Below are positions 1-8,901 of a stretch of 39,921 bases of DNA, piece after piece; position 1 is the stretch's first letter, and each line of letters starts with the position of its first letter. Below the pieces are notes generated by a model, which was not told where the DNA came from, did not search any database, and saw only the letters and a list, made by a program, of their open reading frames with translations. The stretch is taken from positions 1 to 39,921 of the forward strand of contig CANLKN010000026.1 in NCBI GenBank assembly GCA_947491475.1, written 5' to 3'. The translations under genes were made by a program, and so were the position numbers. The DNA is from Akkermansiaceae bacterium (GTDB taxonomy: Bacteria > Verrucomicrobiota > Verrucomicrobiia > Verrucomicrobiales > Akkermansiaceae).

Positions 1-214
1 GATGCCATCTGTCGCGATATGTCGCCAAAAAAACCGCTTCAAGCCATACGCCGCAGGCAAATCCACGCGTTTTCACACCGGACCAAGCTATCAAATCGTC
101 TTCCAGCCCGCGTCGCGGCCGATTCTAACAGCGGCACTGCAAACACAAAGCGCATCAGCCGTCGCTGAAGATATGGCCGTCAAGTAAGGGCGCGTCATTC
201 GTCGCTCCGGGCTT
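1..214. other. Window edge, no gene supported
   Basis: No convincing gene is seen here. A 61-codon open frame starts at base 2 on the + strand, but its composition (many R, S, Q, A) and lack of any recognisable motif give no support. The stretch lies downstream of the minus-strand gene ending at 269. Confidence 0.4.
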
Positions 215-270
215 GTTCAACCAAAGGGCGCAGACGAAGGCTTCGTTCCTCAGCCTTCGCGGCACCCTTT
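215..270. repeat. Nested hairpin at the 3' end of the first cassette-like gene
   Basis: AAAGGG (223-228) pairs with CCCTTT (265-270), and inside it CGAAGGC (235-241) pairs with GCCTTCG (253-259). A heptamer GTTCAAC (215-221) flanks it; its complement GTTGAAC fits the GTTRRRY core of integron attC sites. The hairpin overlaps the stop codon of the minus-strand gene. No U-tract follows, so it is a poor intrinsic terminator. It could be a decayed recombination site. The partner core on the other side is imperfect, so that reading is inference. Confidence 0.4.
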
Positions 271-877
271 ATTGTTCGGTGGTTGTTTTTATGAAGTCGA
301 TATGGTCTACCTCCAACGGCTTGATCGCGCGATTCACGGCCTGTCGAAAATCGGTAAAAGTTCTGCGCTTGGACTCGATGGTCGACAAGCTGTCCCATGT
401 TCCCCAAGGAGGTAAATCATCGGAACTTACGCCTACGACAAGTCTTCTGCCCTTCGCGCCGGTAAAGCCAAGCGGTCTTGAATGCGATGAAAATCCACCG
501 GCGAGGAAAGACCACTGATTGACGAGTCGTTGCATGGCTTGTGACAGTGCTTCATTCTCGGGTCTGGCCTTGGATGAATAATCCCATGAGCGATACATTG
601 GACCTCCCAAAGGCCCAACTTCGTAGGTTGTTAGCTCTTCAGTGCAGTAATAATCCTCAACAGAGACGGATTGGACAATCTCATCACAAAAGGCATTCTT
701 TGCCCAAAGCACGGTGTCCTCCCATCGCCGCATCTTCTCTGCGTCATTGCTATAAACCCATCCATTGAGAATCAGAGGAACTGGAGGCTTTGGCAGATCA
801 GGGCGAGATTGGGATACCGCGGACAGACGCTGATAAACGTCGTTCCAGGGAAGTGGGTTTGGACAAACGCGTTTCAT
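269..877 (-). CDS. Hypothetical protein in cassette-like context
   Basis: About 202 residues, no family recognised. The protein is soluble-looking, with many Trp, Tyr and Pro, no signal peptide and no membrane segment. The ATG at 877 is chosen over an upstream TTG at 895 because GGTGA lies four bases before it, which is unusual in this window. GC content looks clearly lower than in the chromosomal genes to the right. It is one of two minus-strand genes lying to the left of an integron-type integrase remnant, with a hairpin at its stop codon and an inverted repeat upstream of its start, so it may be a captured gene cassette. No function can be given. Confidence 0.55.
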   Translation of the reverse strand: MKRVCPNPLPWNDVYQRLSAVSQSRPDLPKPPVPLILNGWVYSNDAEKMRRWEDTVLWAKNAFCDEIVQSVSVEDYYCTEELTTYEVGPLGGPMYRSWDYSSKARPENEALSQAMQRLVNQWSFLAGGFSSHSRPLGFTGAKGRRLVVGVSSDDLPPWGTWDSLSTIESKRRTFTDFRQAVNRAIKPLEVDHIDFIKTTTEQ

Positions 878-903
878 TTCTTCACCGAACGTCAAAGAGC
901 ACG

Positions 904-993
904 CGACCCCACTAGCGGGGGCGGGTGTTGAGACGGGGGTTGAGGTTCATGTTACGGGTGATGTGGCCGACAAGGCGGCTAGTGGGGGTCGCT
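904..993. repeat. Inverted repeat bracketing a 61-bp spacer
   Basis: GCGACCCCACTAGC (904-917) is matched by GCTAGTGGGGGTCGC (979-993), a near-perfect inverted repeat with one extra G. The spacer is GC-rich and contains GTTGAG twice. It sits between the two cassette-like genes. It could be a boundary of a recombined unit or a structured element. No attC core heptamers lie at its ends. Confidence 0.5.
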
Positions 994-1068
994 GTGTCTC
1001 GTCTTGTTCGCATTTCTTTTTCGGCGTGGTGCTTGAGCGTCTCCAAATATGACGATGGCATCTGTAGT

Positions 1069-1611
1069 TCAGTATAGGTTATTCGCAAAATATTGAACAA
1101 TTGCAACGATCAACATGATGATTAGATAAACGATAAAAATGCCAAGTGCGATCACCGCTAGAACAATCGCAATGCACAAAACGATCGCCGCAAGTGGAAG
1201 CAAGAGGCAAATCCCGAGAAATCCCGAAATCACGGAAAGAAACCACACCAGAGAGAATGTTGCAGCCCCAGTGACACCCAACCAACCCAACCAGAAAAGA
1301 AGTGCTCCAGCCGCAGAAACTAGCAATAAAGTAACGACAATTTTTCCGAAGCTATCCGGTTCACCACTGCCTGACCCACTGCTGTAAGAGTTGTAGGAAT
1401 CATCATAGTCTGAACTCGTGCGCGTGAGTGAATCTCTGACTTCATTCTTCGCCTTCTGCTTCAGTTCGTTCTTTGCTTCATAATAGCCTTCATTCCTTGC
1501 CTTCTTCTCGCTGGGAGAAAGATTCTCAAGAAAGCCCTCTGGTTTGGACTTTTGAGCCTCCGCCCTCAAGCGCCCCGCTCGGTATTGTTCCTTGAACTTC
1601 TCTTCGTTCAT
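1069..1611 (-). CDS. Hypothetical protein with charged N-terminus and long hydrophobic C-terminus
   Basis: 180 residues, family not recognised. Residues 1-65 are strongly charged (E, K, R) and probably helical. Residues 70-85 form a Ser/Gly/Tyr linker. Residues 90-175 are almost wholly hydrophobic with three or four likely membrane segments. The ATG at 1611 is preceded by a purine-rich stretch (AAGAAAAG), unlike most starts in the window. The gene is AT-richer than its chromosomal neighbours and lies between an inverted repeat and a small hairpin, next to the integrase remnant. The layout resembles small membrane proteins carried on mobile cassettes. Function unknown. Confidence 0.6.
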   Translation of the reverse strand: MNEEKFKEQYRAGRLRAEAQKSKPEGFLENLSPSEKKARNEGYYEAKNELKQKAKNEVRDSLTRTSSDYDDSYNSYSSGSGSGEPDSFGKIVVTLLLVSAAGALLFWLGWLGVTGAATFSLVWFLSVISGFLGICLLLPLAAIVLCIAIVLAVIALGIFIVYLIIMLIVAIVQYFANNLY

Positions 1612-1659
1612 CTTTTCTTAGATTTCTCTTGCGAACAGTTTTGTTGAACGAACACGTTT

Positions 1660-1698
1660 GTTTAACCCTTGTTATACGAACCGGTTGTTGAACAAGGG
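1660..1698. repeat. Hairpin with integron-core-like heptamers
   Basis: CCCTTGTT (1666-1673) pairs with AACAAGGG (1691-1698), and the palindrome AACCGGTT (1679-1686) lies inside. On the minus strand the heptamers GTTCAAC (1693-1687) and GTTAAAC (1666-1660) fit RYYYAAC and GTTRRRY, and a second GTTCAAC copy lies at 1649-1643. The spacing of about 34 bases is too short for a normal attC, so this is at most a decayed site. It may instead be part of the promoter of the gene starting at 1611. Confidence 0.35.
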
Positions 1699-1826
1699 GC
1701 AAGTACAACCCGGAAGTGCGTTTTTCTGCGCTGTCCGTTCATAAACGGAGCTTTTAGACCACTTTGAACCGCCTGCCAAGCCTAAGATTCAGAATAGGAG
1801 CCTTTTGGTCTGACGGAAAATCTGGT

Positions 1827-2045
1827 TCAGGCCAGGTCGAGCGGACTGGGAGCACCAGCGCCAGGTCTTTGAAGAACGTGGAGGTAGATCATGGTGGTTT
1901 CGACGCTGGAATGTCCGAGAAGGTCCTGGACGGTGCGGATGTCGATTCCGCTTTGGAGAAGATGGGTGGCGAAGGAATGGCGCATGCAGTGCGATGTGGC
2001 CGGCTTCGGGATGGCTGCCTTTCTCACAGCATTCTTGAACTTAAA
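1827..2045 (-). pseudogene. Integron-type tyrosine recombinase, C-terminal fragment
   Basis: Only the last 73 codons remain. They hold the C-terminal catalytic half of a tyrosine recombinase: HCMRHS (box II His/Arg), LLGHSS (box III His) and the nucleophile Tyr in TTMIYLHVL. The tail GAGAPSPLD after the Tyr is typical of integron integrases (IntI) and close relatives rather than XerC/XerD. In-frame TAA at 2046-2048 closes the frame upstream, exactly where a 33-bp repeat shared with 33890-33922 begins. The N-terminal domain and the first catalytic Arg are gone, so the fragment cannot be active. The two cassette-like genes lie at its 3' side in the same orientation. The integron origin is inferred from the tail motif. 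Confidence 0.8.
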
Positions 2046-2075
2046 TTAAAAGAGCCAGTAATAATAGAGAAGTGC
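2043..2075 (+). repeat. 33-bp repeat, copy 1
   Basis: AT-rich 33-mer starting AAATTAAAAGAGCCAG and ending AAGTGC. It matches 33890-33922 at 28 of 33 positions in the same orientation. A shorter similar string (AAAAGAGCAGAAAT, 2391-2404) lies just beyond the acs remnant, so similar sequence flanks that remnant on both sides. This copy marks the junction where the integrase fragment is cut off. Confidence 0.65.
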
Positions 2076-2109
2076 TTGCGTGGCTGCCAGATTCATGAGG
2101 TTTCACTCC

Positions 2110-2378
2110 GCGTTTTGTTGAAATGCGACACCATTTTGATGGCCATTCCGGATGCCACCTCCTGAAACCGCCCGTTCCCGCATCGCATTCCAAGATCATT
2201 CTTGTGACTTGCCGCGAGTGGGAACGCCGCCTAGGTTGGCTGCCATGCTGCGGGCAAACCCGCATGTGACGACTCAATTTTCCCATCCCATGAGTTCGAA
2301 GAAGACCACCCCCAGCTACGATCACGACAAGGTGCACAAGGCGTCCAAGGAATTTTCCGCCTAGGCGCGGATGCCGTC
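2110..2378 (+). pseudogene. Remnant of a second acs gene: promoter region plus 24 codons
   Basis: This block matches the reverse complement of about 32488-32755, the upstream region and start of the intact acs gene. A reading frame from ATG 2290 gives 24 residues (MSSKKTTPSYDHDKVHKASK then EFSA) and stops at TAG 2362-2364. The intact gene starts [20 protein letters not shown] and continues. Several codons differ synonymously, so this is a diverged paralog or a transferred copy rather than a fresh duplication. The string ATTCCAAGATCATTCTTGTG is identical in both copies. The rest of the gene is missing. The open promoter now points at the gene starting at 2459. Confidence 0.85.
2209..2237 (+). 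promoter_or_regulatory. Putative promoter retained in the acs remnant
   Basis: TTGCCG (2209-2214) and TAGGTT (2232-2237) are separated by 17 bases. The same pair (TTGCCG, 17 bases, TAGATT) is kept in front of the intact acs gene. Conservation between the diverged copies supports function. It would transcribe the 24-codon leader and then the gene at 2459. Confidence 0.4.
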
Positions 2379-2458
2379 AGATGCTGTCAAAAAAGAGCAG
2401 AAATGGCCCAAGTTCCGTGGGCTTGTGGCAGGGCTGCCCGAAGGTTAAAATCATCAGC

Positions 2459-3235
2459 ATGCGGAAATGGTGTTTGCTGCTCATCCTGCCTGCGGCCCTT
2501 GCCGGCGGCTTTGCGTGGTGGTTTCGCGCACCGTTATTGGCATGGTATCGCAGCGCCGGCGGAACGGTGGAAATGGGCGTTCGCAAATCCCCGCAGCCGG
2601 ATCCACAGACCTATGCGGTGCTGGTTTCCGAGCTTAAACGCTGGCGGGATGAACTTGCCGCCCGCCACCAACGCGCACGCAGCGACAGCGAACGCGCCGC
2701 CGTCGAGCGCGACGCCCGCGTGATCCTCGAACTGGCGTTGCCGGAAATGATGCGCTGCTGGCTGGGCACTCCCTATGATTTCAACGGAACCGCCACCAAG
2801 CCTGGCGATGGCCGGATCGCCTGCGGTTATTATGTGGCCACCGTGCTGATGGATGCGGGCTTCCGCGTGGACCGCTATCAACTCGCCAAGCAGCCATCCG
2901 AAAACATTCTGCGCTCGTTTCTTGAAAAGGACGCCTGCCGCCTGACGGTCGGCAAACCTTATGATGCCTTCGCCGCCGATCTCAGCCAGTCGGAGCCCGG
3001 CATCTATCTGATCGGGTTGGATACCCATGTGGCCTTTGCCATACCGGAAGGCGGCGGGGCTTTCCGCTTCATCCACGCCTCCGGCTCGCGGCCTTGGAGC
3101 GTGGTGGACGAGGACCGTAACGAGGCGCTCGTCCTGCAACGCTCAAACTGGCGGATGCTCGGCAATCTAACAGCAGATCCCAAGGTGATCCGACGCTGGC
3201 TCAAAGCGGAGAAGATCCTTGTGCGGGGTGCGTGA
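2459..3235 (+). CDS. Exported or membrane-anchored NlpC/P60-like protein
   Basis: About 258 residues from the ATG at 2459, chosen because it places a hydrophobic signal/anchor (WCLLLILPAALAGGFAWWF) at the N-terminus. A longer frame opens at 2381 but only adds unlikely residues. A charged helical stretch follows. Then comes a papain-fold-like segment: LGTPYDFNG, GDGRIACGYYVATVLMDAGF with a likely nucleophile Cys, and a later HVAF with a candidate His. NlpC/P60-type enzymes cleave peptidoglycan peptides or related amides. The family match is by motif pattern only. It lies downstream of the captured acs promoter and 21 bases before the chrA fusion gene, probably unrelated to it. Confidence 0.7.
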   Translation: MRKWCLLLILPAALAGGFAWWFRAPLLAWYRSAGGTVEMGVRKSPQPDPQTYAVLVSELKRWRDELAARHQRARSDSERAAVERDARVILELALPEMMRCWLGTPYDFNGTATKPGDGRIACGYYVATVLMDAGFRVDRYQLAKQPSENILRSFLEKDACRLTVGKPYDAFAADLSQSEPGIYLIGLDTHVAFAIPEGGGAFRFIHASGSRPWSVVDEDRNEALVLQRSNWRMLGNLTADPKVIRRWLKAEKILVRGA

Positions 3236-3256
3236 CCTCCATCACTTTCCACCTTG

Positions 3257-5188
3257 ATGAATCCTCCGCCCGAATCCCCGACCTTCCGCCAGGCCTTGCT
3301 GGTGTGGATCAAGATCGGGTTGTTGAGTTTCGGCGGGCCGGCCGGGCAGATTGCGCTGATGCACCGCGAGTTGGTGGAGAAACGCCGTTGGCTGAGCGAG
3401 CACCGGTTTATGCACGCGCTCAACTACTGCATGCTGCTGCCCGGACCGGAGGCGCAGCAACTCGCGGTTTACACCGGATGGCTGTTGCACAAGACACGCG
3501 GAGGCATCGTGGCCGGCGCTCTTTTTGTGCTCCCCGGCGCGCTGCTGATGTGGGTGATCAGCTATGTTTATGTGTTTCACGGCAAACTGCCGTGGATCGA
3601 GGCGGTGTTCTACGGATTGAAGGCGGCGGTTCTGGCGATCGTGGTCTCCGCGTTGGCACGGATTGGGAAAAAGGTGCTCAAGGAGCCAGCGATGTGGGCG
3701 GTCGCGGCGGCTTCTCTAACAGGCATTCTGGTTTTCAAGCTGCCGTTTCCGTTGGTCATGCTCAGCGCGCTGGTGATCGGATTGTTGATGAAGCGGCGGC
3801 AGGCTGCAAACATCGGGGAGCAGGTGATTGCGGACGGCGGCGCGGCGGAGAATGCCACACCCACACTGGCGGGCACACTTTTGAAAACCGGGATGTGGCT
3901 GGTGGTCTGGCTGTTGCCGCTGGCAATCTGCATGGCATGGCTGGGGCCGCGGCATGTGCTGACTTCCGAGTCGCTGTTTTTCAGCAAGGCCGCGCTGCTC
4001 ACCTTCGGCGGGGCTTATGCCGTGCTGCCATACGTCGCGCAGCAGGCAGTGGAGACGCACGCTTGGCTCACGCCGGGCCAGATGATGGATGGCCTGGCCC
4101 TCGCGGAAACCACACCGGGGCCACTCATTCTGGTGCTGCAATTCGTCGGCTTCCTCGGTGCCTGGAATTCTCCGGGCGATCTTCCGCCGCTGGCCGCCGC
4201 CACGCTAGGCGCGCTGCTCACCGTATGGGCGACATTCATTCCGGGTTATCTGTTCATTTTCGCCGGGGCTCCTTTCATCGAGAGGACGCGCCATAACCCG
4301 CGTTTGGAACGTGTCTTGTCCACGGTGACGGCGGCAGTGGTCGGCGTGATCGCCAACCTCGCGTTGTGGTTTGGCTGGAACGTGACAAGAACCGTATCCG
4401 GTGGATTTGACCCCGTGCCGCTAGTCTTCGCCGTGGTTTTCCTCTATCTATTACAGAAGAAAAAATGCGGCGTGATCACCATTGTCGGACTCGGCGCATT
4501 GGCCGGTCTGGTCTGCGCGCCTGGACAAGGGATGACACAAGTATTCTACGCATTGGATGCCAAGGTCGATCTTCACCAACCGCCGCCGGGTTGTTGGCAC
4601 CGGCGCACGGGAATGGGATCCTTGGCAGGCGCCTCGCACCGGTCGCTTGGCATGGCCCTGCCGCTGCTCGGTGTGGCCTTGTTTTGGAATGGCATCGTTT
4701 CCGTATTCGTTCTGCTTGCGGTTTCCTCGACGCTTCACTTGCTCAATGTTCCCATGCCCGAATGGTTTCCGGCACCCCGCATGAACGACGAGGCGATGGG
4801 CACGGGAATGACGATCTTCCTCTGGATCTTCCTCACACCGTTCATCGTCATTGGTCTCGGAATGATCGGAGGGTTTCTGTCCTGTCTGGCAGGCAAGACG
4901 GAAGTGAGCGTGGATCGTGGTGTGGTCCGCATCGCCACGGGCATTGGTCCGGTCCGCTGGAACCGGAGGTTTCAAGCCTGGGACTTGATGGAGATCCGGA
5001 TGGAGGAAACCAGGCGCAACGGCAATAATGGGGCGCAGAAGAAGGAAATCATCGCGGAGTTGAAAAGCGGGCGACTGGTCAGGTTTGGATCGATGCTCCG
5101 GGATGAGAGGCGTCGTTTTCTCGCGGCGGCGGCGGATGAAATCATTCGCGGCCAGGACAGCGTCGCTCCTCTCTATCAGCCGGCGTAG
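3257..5188 (+). CDS. chrA: ChrA-type chromate transporter fused to an unrelated C-terminal membrane domain
   Basis: 643 residues from ATG 3257; a TTG lies directly before it. Residues 1 to about 430 form a complete CHR-family ion transporter with both halves. The first half has SFGGPAGQIALMHRE and LLPGPEAQQLAVYTG; the second has LTFGGAYAVLPY and AETTPGPLILVLQFVG. ChrA proteins normally end near 400 residues and export chromate. Here the frame runs on for about 210 more residues. After a hydrophilic junction (about 440-475) come two membrane segments (LPLLGVALFWNGIVSVF and IFLWIFLTPFIVIGLGMIGG) and a soluble tail with short beta strands that resembles a bacterial PH-like module (not a firm call). 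The fusion could be real, or a deletion that joined two genes. Confidence 0.85.
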   Translation: MNPPPESPTFRQALLVWIKIGLLSFGGPAGQIALMHRELVEKRRWLSEHRFMHALNYCMLLPGPEAQQLAVYTGWLLHKTRGGIVAGALFVLPGALLMWVISYVYVFHGKLPWIEAVFYGLKAAVLAIVVSALARIGKKVLKEPAMWAVAAASLTGILVFKLPFPLVMLSALVIGLLMKRRQAANIGEQVIADGGAAENATPTLAGTLLKTGMWLVVWLLPLAICMAWLGPRHVLTSESLFFSKAALLTFGGAYAVLPYVAQQAVETHAWLTPGQMMDGLALAETTPGPLILVLQFVGFLGAWNSPGDLPPLAAATLGALLTVWATFIPGYLFIFAGAPFIERTRHNPRLERVLSTVTAAVVGVIANLALWFGWNVTRTVSGGFDPVPLVFAVVFLYLLQKKKCGVITIVGLGALAGLVCAPGQGMTQVFYALDAKVDLHQPPPGCWHRRTGMGSLAGASHRSLGMALPLLGVALFWNGIVSVFVLLAVSSTLHLLNVPMPEWFPAPRMNDEAMGTGMTIFLWIFLTPFIVIGLGMIGGFLSCLAGKTEVSVDRGVVRIATGIGPVRWNRRFQAWDLMEIRMEETRRNGNNGAQKKEIIAELKSGRLVRFGSMLRDERRRFLAAAADEIIRGQDSVAPLYQPA

Positions 5189-5211
5189 AAGGTCCTTCTG
5201 AATCCATCCGG

Positions 5212-5799
5212 TCATGGGTTCGCACCGGAAATCATGGCGGCCACGCGTTTGACCGCATCCGGATAGAGTTGGTGTTCCGCGACCTGGATGCGGGCATGCA
5301 GCGATTCCGCGGTGTCGCCGGGCAGGACGGGCACTCGCTGCTGGAGGATGACCGGGCCGGTATCCATGCCTTCATCGACAAAATGCACGGTGGCGCCGGT
5401 TTCCGAAACACCGGCGTCGAGCGCTTGTTTCCATGACTCAAGTCCTGGAAACGCCGGCAGTAGCGCGGGGTGGATGTTGAGAATGCGATTCGGGAACACA
5501 TCGAGCAGCGGGCGTTTCACCAGGCGCAGAAACCCGGCGAGGCAGACGAGTTCTACGCCTGCTGCCCTGAGTCGGTCTGCGGTTTCCTGCTGGGCCTCCT
5601 CGGGAAACTTCGTCTTGAAACCTCGGCAGTCGATGATGCCGGTCGCGATGCCGTGTCGGCGCGCGCGCTCGAGGATGAAGGCGTCCGGATTGTCGGAGAG
5701 CACGATGGAAATCCGGGCGTCGAGCGTGCCGGCTTCGATGGCATCGAGAATCGCCTGCATGTTGGATCCTGAACCTGAACCGAGAACGCCGAGCACCAT
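5212..5799 (-). CDS. purN: Phosphoribosylglycinamide formyltransferase
   Basis: PurN transfers a formyl group from 10-formyltetrahydrofolate to GAR, the third step of purine synthesis, in the cytoplasm. The N-terminal loop [18 protein letters not shown], the core [15 protein letters not shown] (Asn and His of the active site) and [20 protein letters not shown] (catalytic Asp) are all present. The ATG at 5799 gives 195 residues, which fits the family. A start at 5856 would add 19 residues before the first beta strand and leave almost no space to the divergent aminopeptidase gene. It is convergent with the chrA fusion gene, 23 bases apart. No other purine gene is in the window. Confidence 0.92.
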   Translation of the reverse strand: MVLGVLGSGSGSNMQAILDAIEAGTLDARISIVLSDNPDAFILERARRHGIATGIIDCRGFKTKFPEEAQQETADRLRAAGVELVCLAGFLRLVKRPLLDVFPNRILNIHPALLPAFPGLESWKQALDAGVSETGATVHFVDEGMDTGPVILQQRVPVLPGDTAESLHARIQVAEHQLYPDAVKRVAAMISGANP

Positions 5800-5894
5800 G
5801 CGCTTGGTGTAAATCGGCGAGAAGCGGGCGGGAAGCGGAAAGTGTTTCAAATTCACGCTTGGAACTGCGGGCCGCGCAGCCTATCAGAACGCCC

Positions 5895-6995
5895 ATGCAC
5901 GACGCCCGCATCGACGCCCTTGCCCGCCAACTGGTCCGTTATTCGACTGCACTCAAGAAGGGCGACAAGGTTCTCATCGATCTGCATGATGTGCCGGATT
6001 CGATCGGTCTGGCGCTGATCCGTGAGGCGCGGGCCAAGGGTGCGCTGCCGTTTTTGCGGATTCACCAGTCACGCCTGACCCGCGAAATGCTCAAAGGCGC
6101 AGATGATGCGCAATACTCGGTGATTTCCAAGCACCTGCTGGCGGAGATGAAGGACATGGATGCCTACATCGCCATCCGCGGCGGCTACAACATCGCCGAG
6201 AGCTCGGATGTCCCCGCCGAAAGAATGAAGCTCGCGATGAAGCACATGCGTCCGGTGCTCGACCACCGCGTGCGCAAGACCAAGTGGTGCGTGCTGCGCT
6301 GGCCGTCGCCATCGATGGCCCAGCAGGCGACGATGAGCACCGAGGCATTCGAGGATTTTTATTTCAAGGTCTGCCTGCTCGATTACAAGGCGCGGCTGCC
6401 CGCAATGAACGCGCTCAAGAAACTCATGGACGCCACGGACCGCGTGGAAATCACCGGCCCCGGCACCAACCTGAAGTTTTCAATCAAGGGCATCCAGTCC
6501 ATCGCCTGCGGCGGACAATATAACATTCCCGACGGTGAGGTTTTCACCGCGCCGGTGAGGGACTCGGTGGAAGGTTTCATCACTTACAACGCACCGACGA
6601 TCTATCAGGGAATTCCCTTCGACGGCATCCGCCTGGAGTTTTCCAAGGGAAAAATCGTCAAGGCCGAGGCTGGCACGAAAACCAAACAGCTCAACCGCAT
6701 CCTAGACAGCGACGCGGGCGCGCGCTACGTCGGTGAGTTCGCGCTGGGCTTCCATCCGGTGATCCGTGAGCCGATGCGCGACATTCTTTTCGACGAGAAA
6801 ATCGCCGGCTCGTTCCACTTCACTCCCGGACAAGCCTATGAGGATGCCGACAATGGCAACCGCTCGCAAGTCCACTGGGACATGGTAAGCATCCAGCGCA
6901 AGGACTACGGCGGCGGCGAGATCCGCTTCGATGGCAAGCTCATCCGCAAGGACGGTGTCTTCCTGCCCAAGTCGCTCGCCAAGCTCAACGGCTGA
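5895..6995 (+). CDS. Aminopeptidase, M29 family
   Basis: 366 residues from ATG 5895; an upstream TTG at 5859 would overlap the purN leader. The sequence follows the M29 (AmpS / thermophilic aminopeptidase) pattern. The N-terminal half carries [10 protein letters not shown] and [13 protein letters not shown]. The C-terminal metal-binding half carries [25 protein letters not shown] (metal-ligand Glu) and EFALGFHP (Glu and His ligands). The usual late His-Asp pair may be SQVHWDMV near the end. These enzymes use two divalent metals to remove N-terminal residues from peptides in the cytoplasm. It is divergent from purN and followed at 88 bases by a small unknown gene. Confidence 0.88.
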   Translation: MHDARIDALARQLVRYSTALKKGDKVLIDLHDVPDSIGLALIREARAKGALPFLRIHQSRLTREMLKGADDAQYSVISKHLLAEMKDMDAYIAIRGGYNIAESSDVPAERMKLAMKHMRPVLDHRVRKTKWCVLRWPSPSMAQQATMSTEAFEDFYFKVCLLDYKARLPAMNALKKLMDATDRVEITGPGTNLKFSIKGIQSIACGGQYNIPDGEVFTAPVRDSVEGFITYNAPTIYQGIPFDGIRLEFSKGKIVKAEAGTKTKQLNRILDSDAGARYVGEFALGFHPVIREPMRDILFDEKIAGSFHFTPGQAYEDADNGNRSQVHWDMVSIQRKDYGGGEIRFDGKLIRKDGVFLPKSLAKLNG

Positions 6996-7082
6996 GGATG
7001 CCGGCGGGCAGTGCCCGCATTTCCGGTTGAGCTGCGATCGTGCGTGTGGAAACTTGGGCGAGTCTTATCTATCAACTTCCCC

Positions 7083-7484
7083 ATGGATCATCACTCCACG
7101 CTGGCGACACTCGACTGGGTGAAACGCGTGAACTGTTCATGGCTTGTCCGTGGAGGGCTCAGAGAGAATGCCGATGCCTGGCTGGAACTTCTGTCGCTTC
7201 TTGATGACGGCCGCATGCTCCCGTCGTGCCACGCCGCACGTGCCATGTGCTACCTGCGTGAGCCGCTCCAAGATCCCAAGCCATGGTTTTACGCCGGACT
7301 TTTCAGCCTCGCCACCGCCGAAGAGGCGCGGCGTTTCCTCAGCGTCCACCGAGTCACCAAGGCGATCGTGCCAACGATGGTGGATGATGCTGAAGTCGTG
7401 CTTTGGCTTGATCGTGTGGGTTCCGAAACCCGCGAGCTGGTGCAAAAGCTCCGCGAGGGCCTCGCAAGGCTGCCGCGATCATGA
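7083..7484 (+). CDS. Small hypothetical protein
   Basis: 133 residues from ATG 7083, which is preceded by a C-rich leader (CTTCCCC) like many starts here. A longer frame from 7011 adds unlikely residues. The protein is soluble and mostly helical, with hydrophobic and charged residues alternating; no motif is recognised. It is in the same direction as the aminopeptidase and ends at the gap terminator hairpin, whose stem begins right at its stop codon. Confidence 0.6.
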   Translation: MDHHSTLATLDWVKRVNCSWLVRGGLRENADAWLELLSLLDDGRMLPSCHAARAMCYLREPLQDPKPWFYAGLFSLATAEEARRFLSVHRVTKAIVPTMVDDAEVVLWLDRVGSETRELVQKLREGLARLPRS

Positions 7485-7518
7485 AAAACGGCGGTCCCTT
7501 CTCAAGGACCGCCGTTTT
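7485..7518. terminator. Bidirectional intrinsic terminator between the 7083 gene and gap
   Basis: Perfect 13-bp stem: AAAACGGCGGTCC (7485-7497) pairs with GGACCGCCGTTTT (7506-7518), loop of eight bases. On the minus strand the stem ends in a T-run (GTTTTT), placed 33 bases after the gap stop codon, so it mainly serves gap. On the plus strand the T-run is GTTTT. Confidence 0.9.
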
Positions 7519-7550
7519 GAAATGAATTCGGCTGAATCCGCGTTCGGGTG

Positions 7551-8901
<1,351 letters not shown>

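Noticed and set aside
1660-1698. A true attC site
   Set aside because: The two core heptamers are only about 34 bases apart, too short for a functional attC; kept only as a hairpin.
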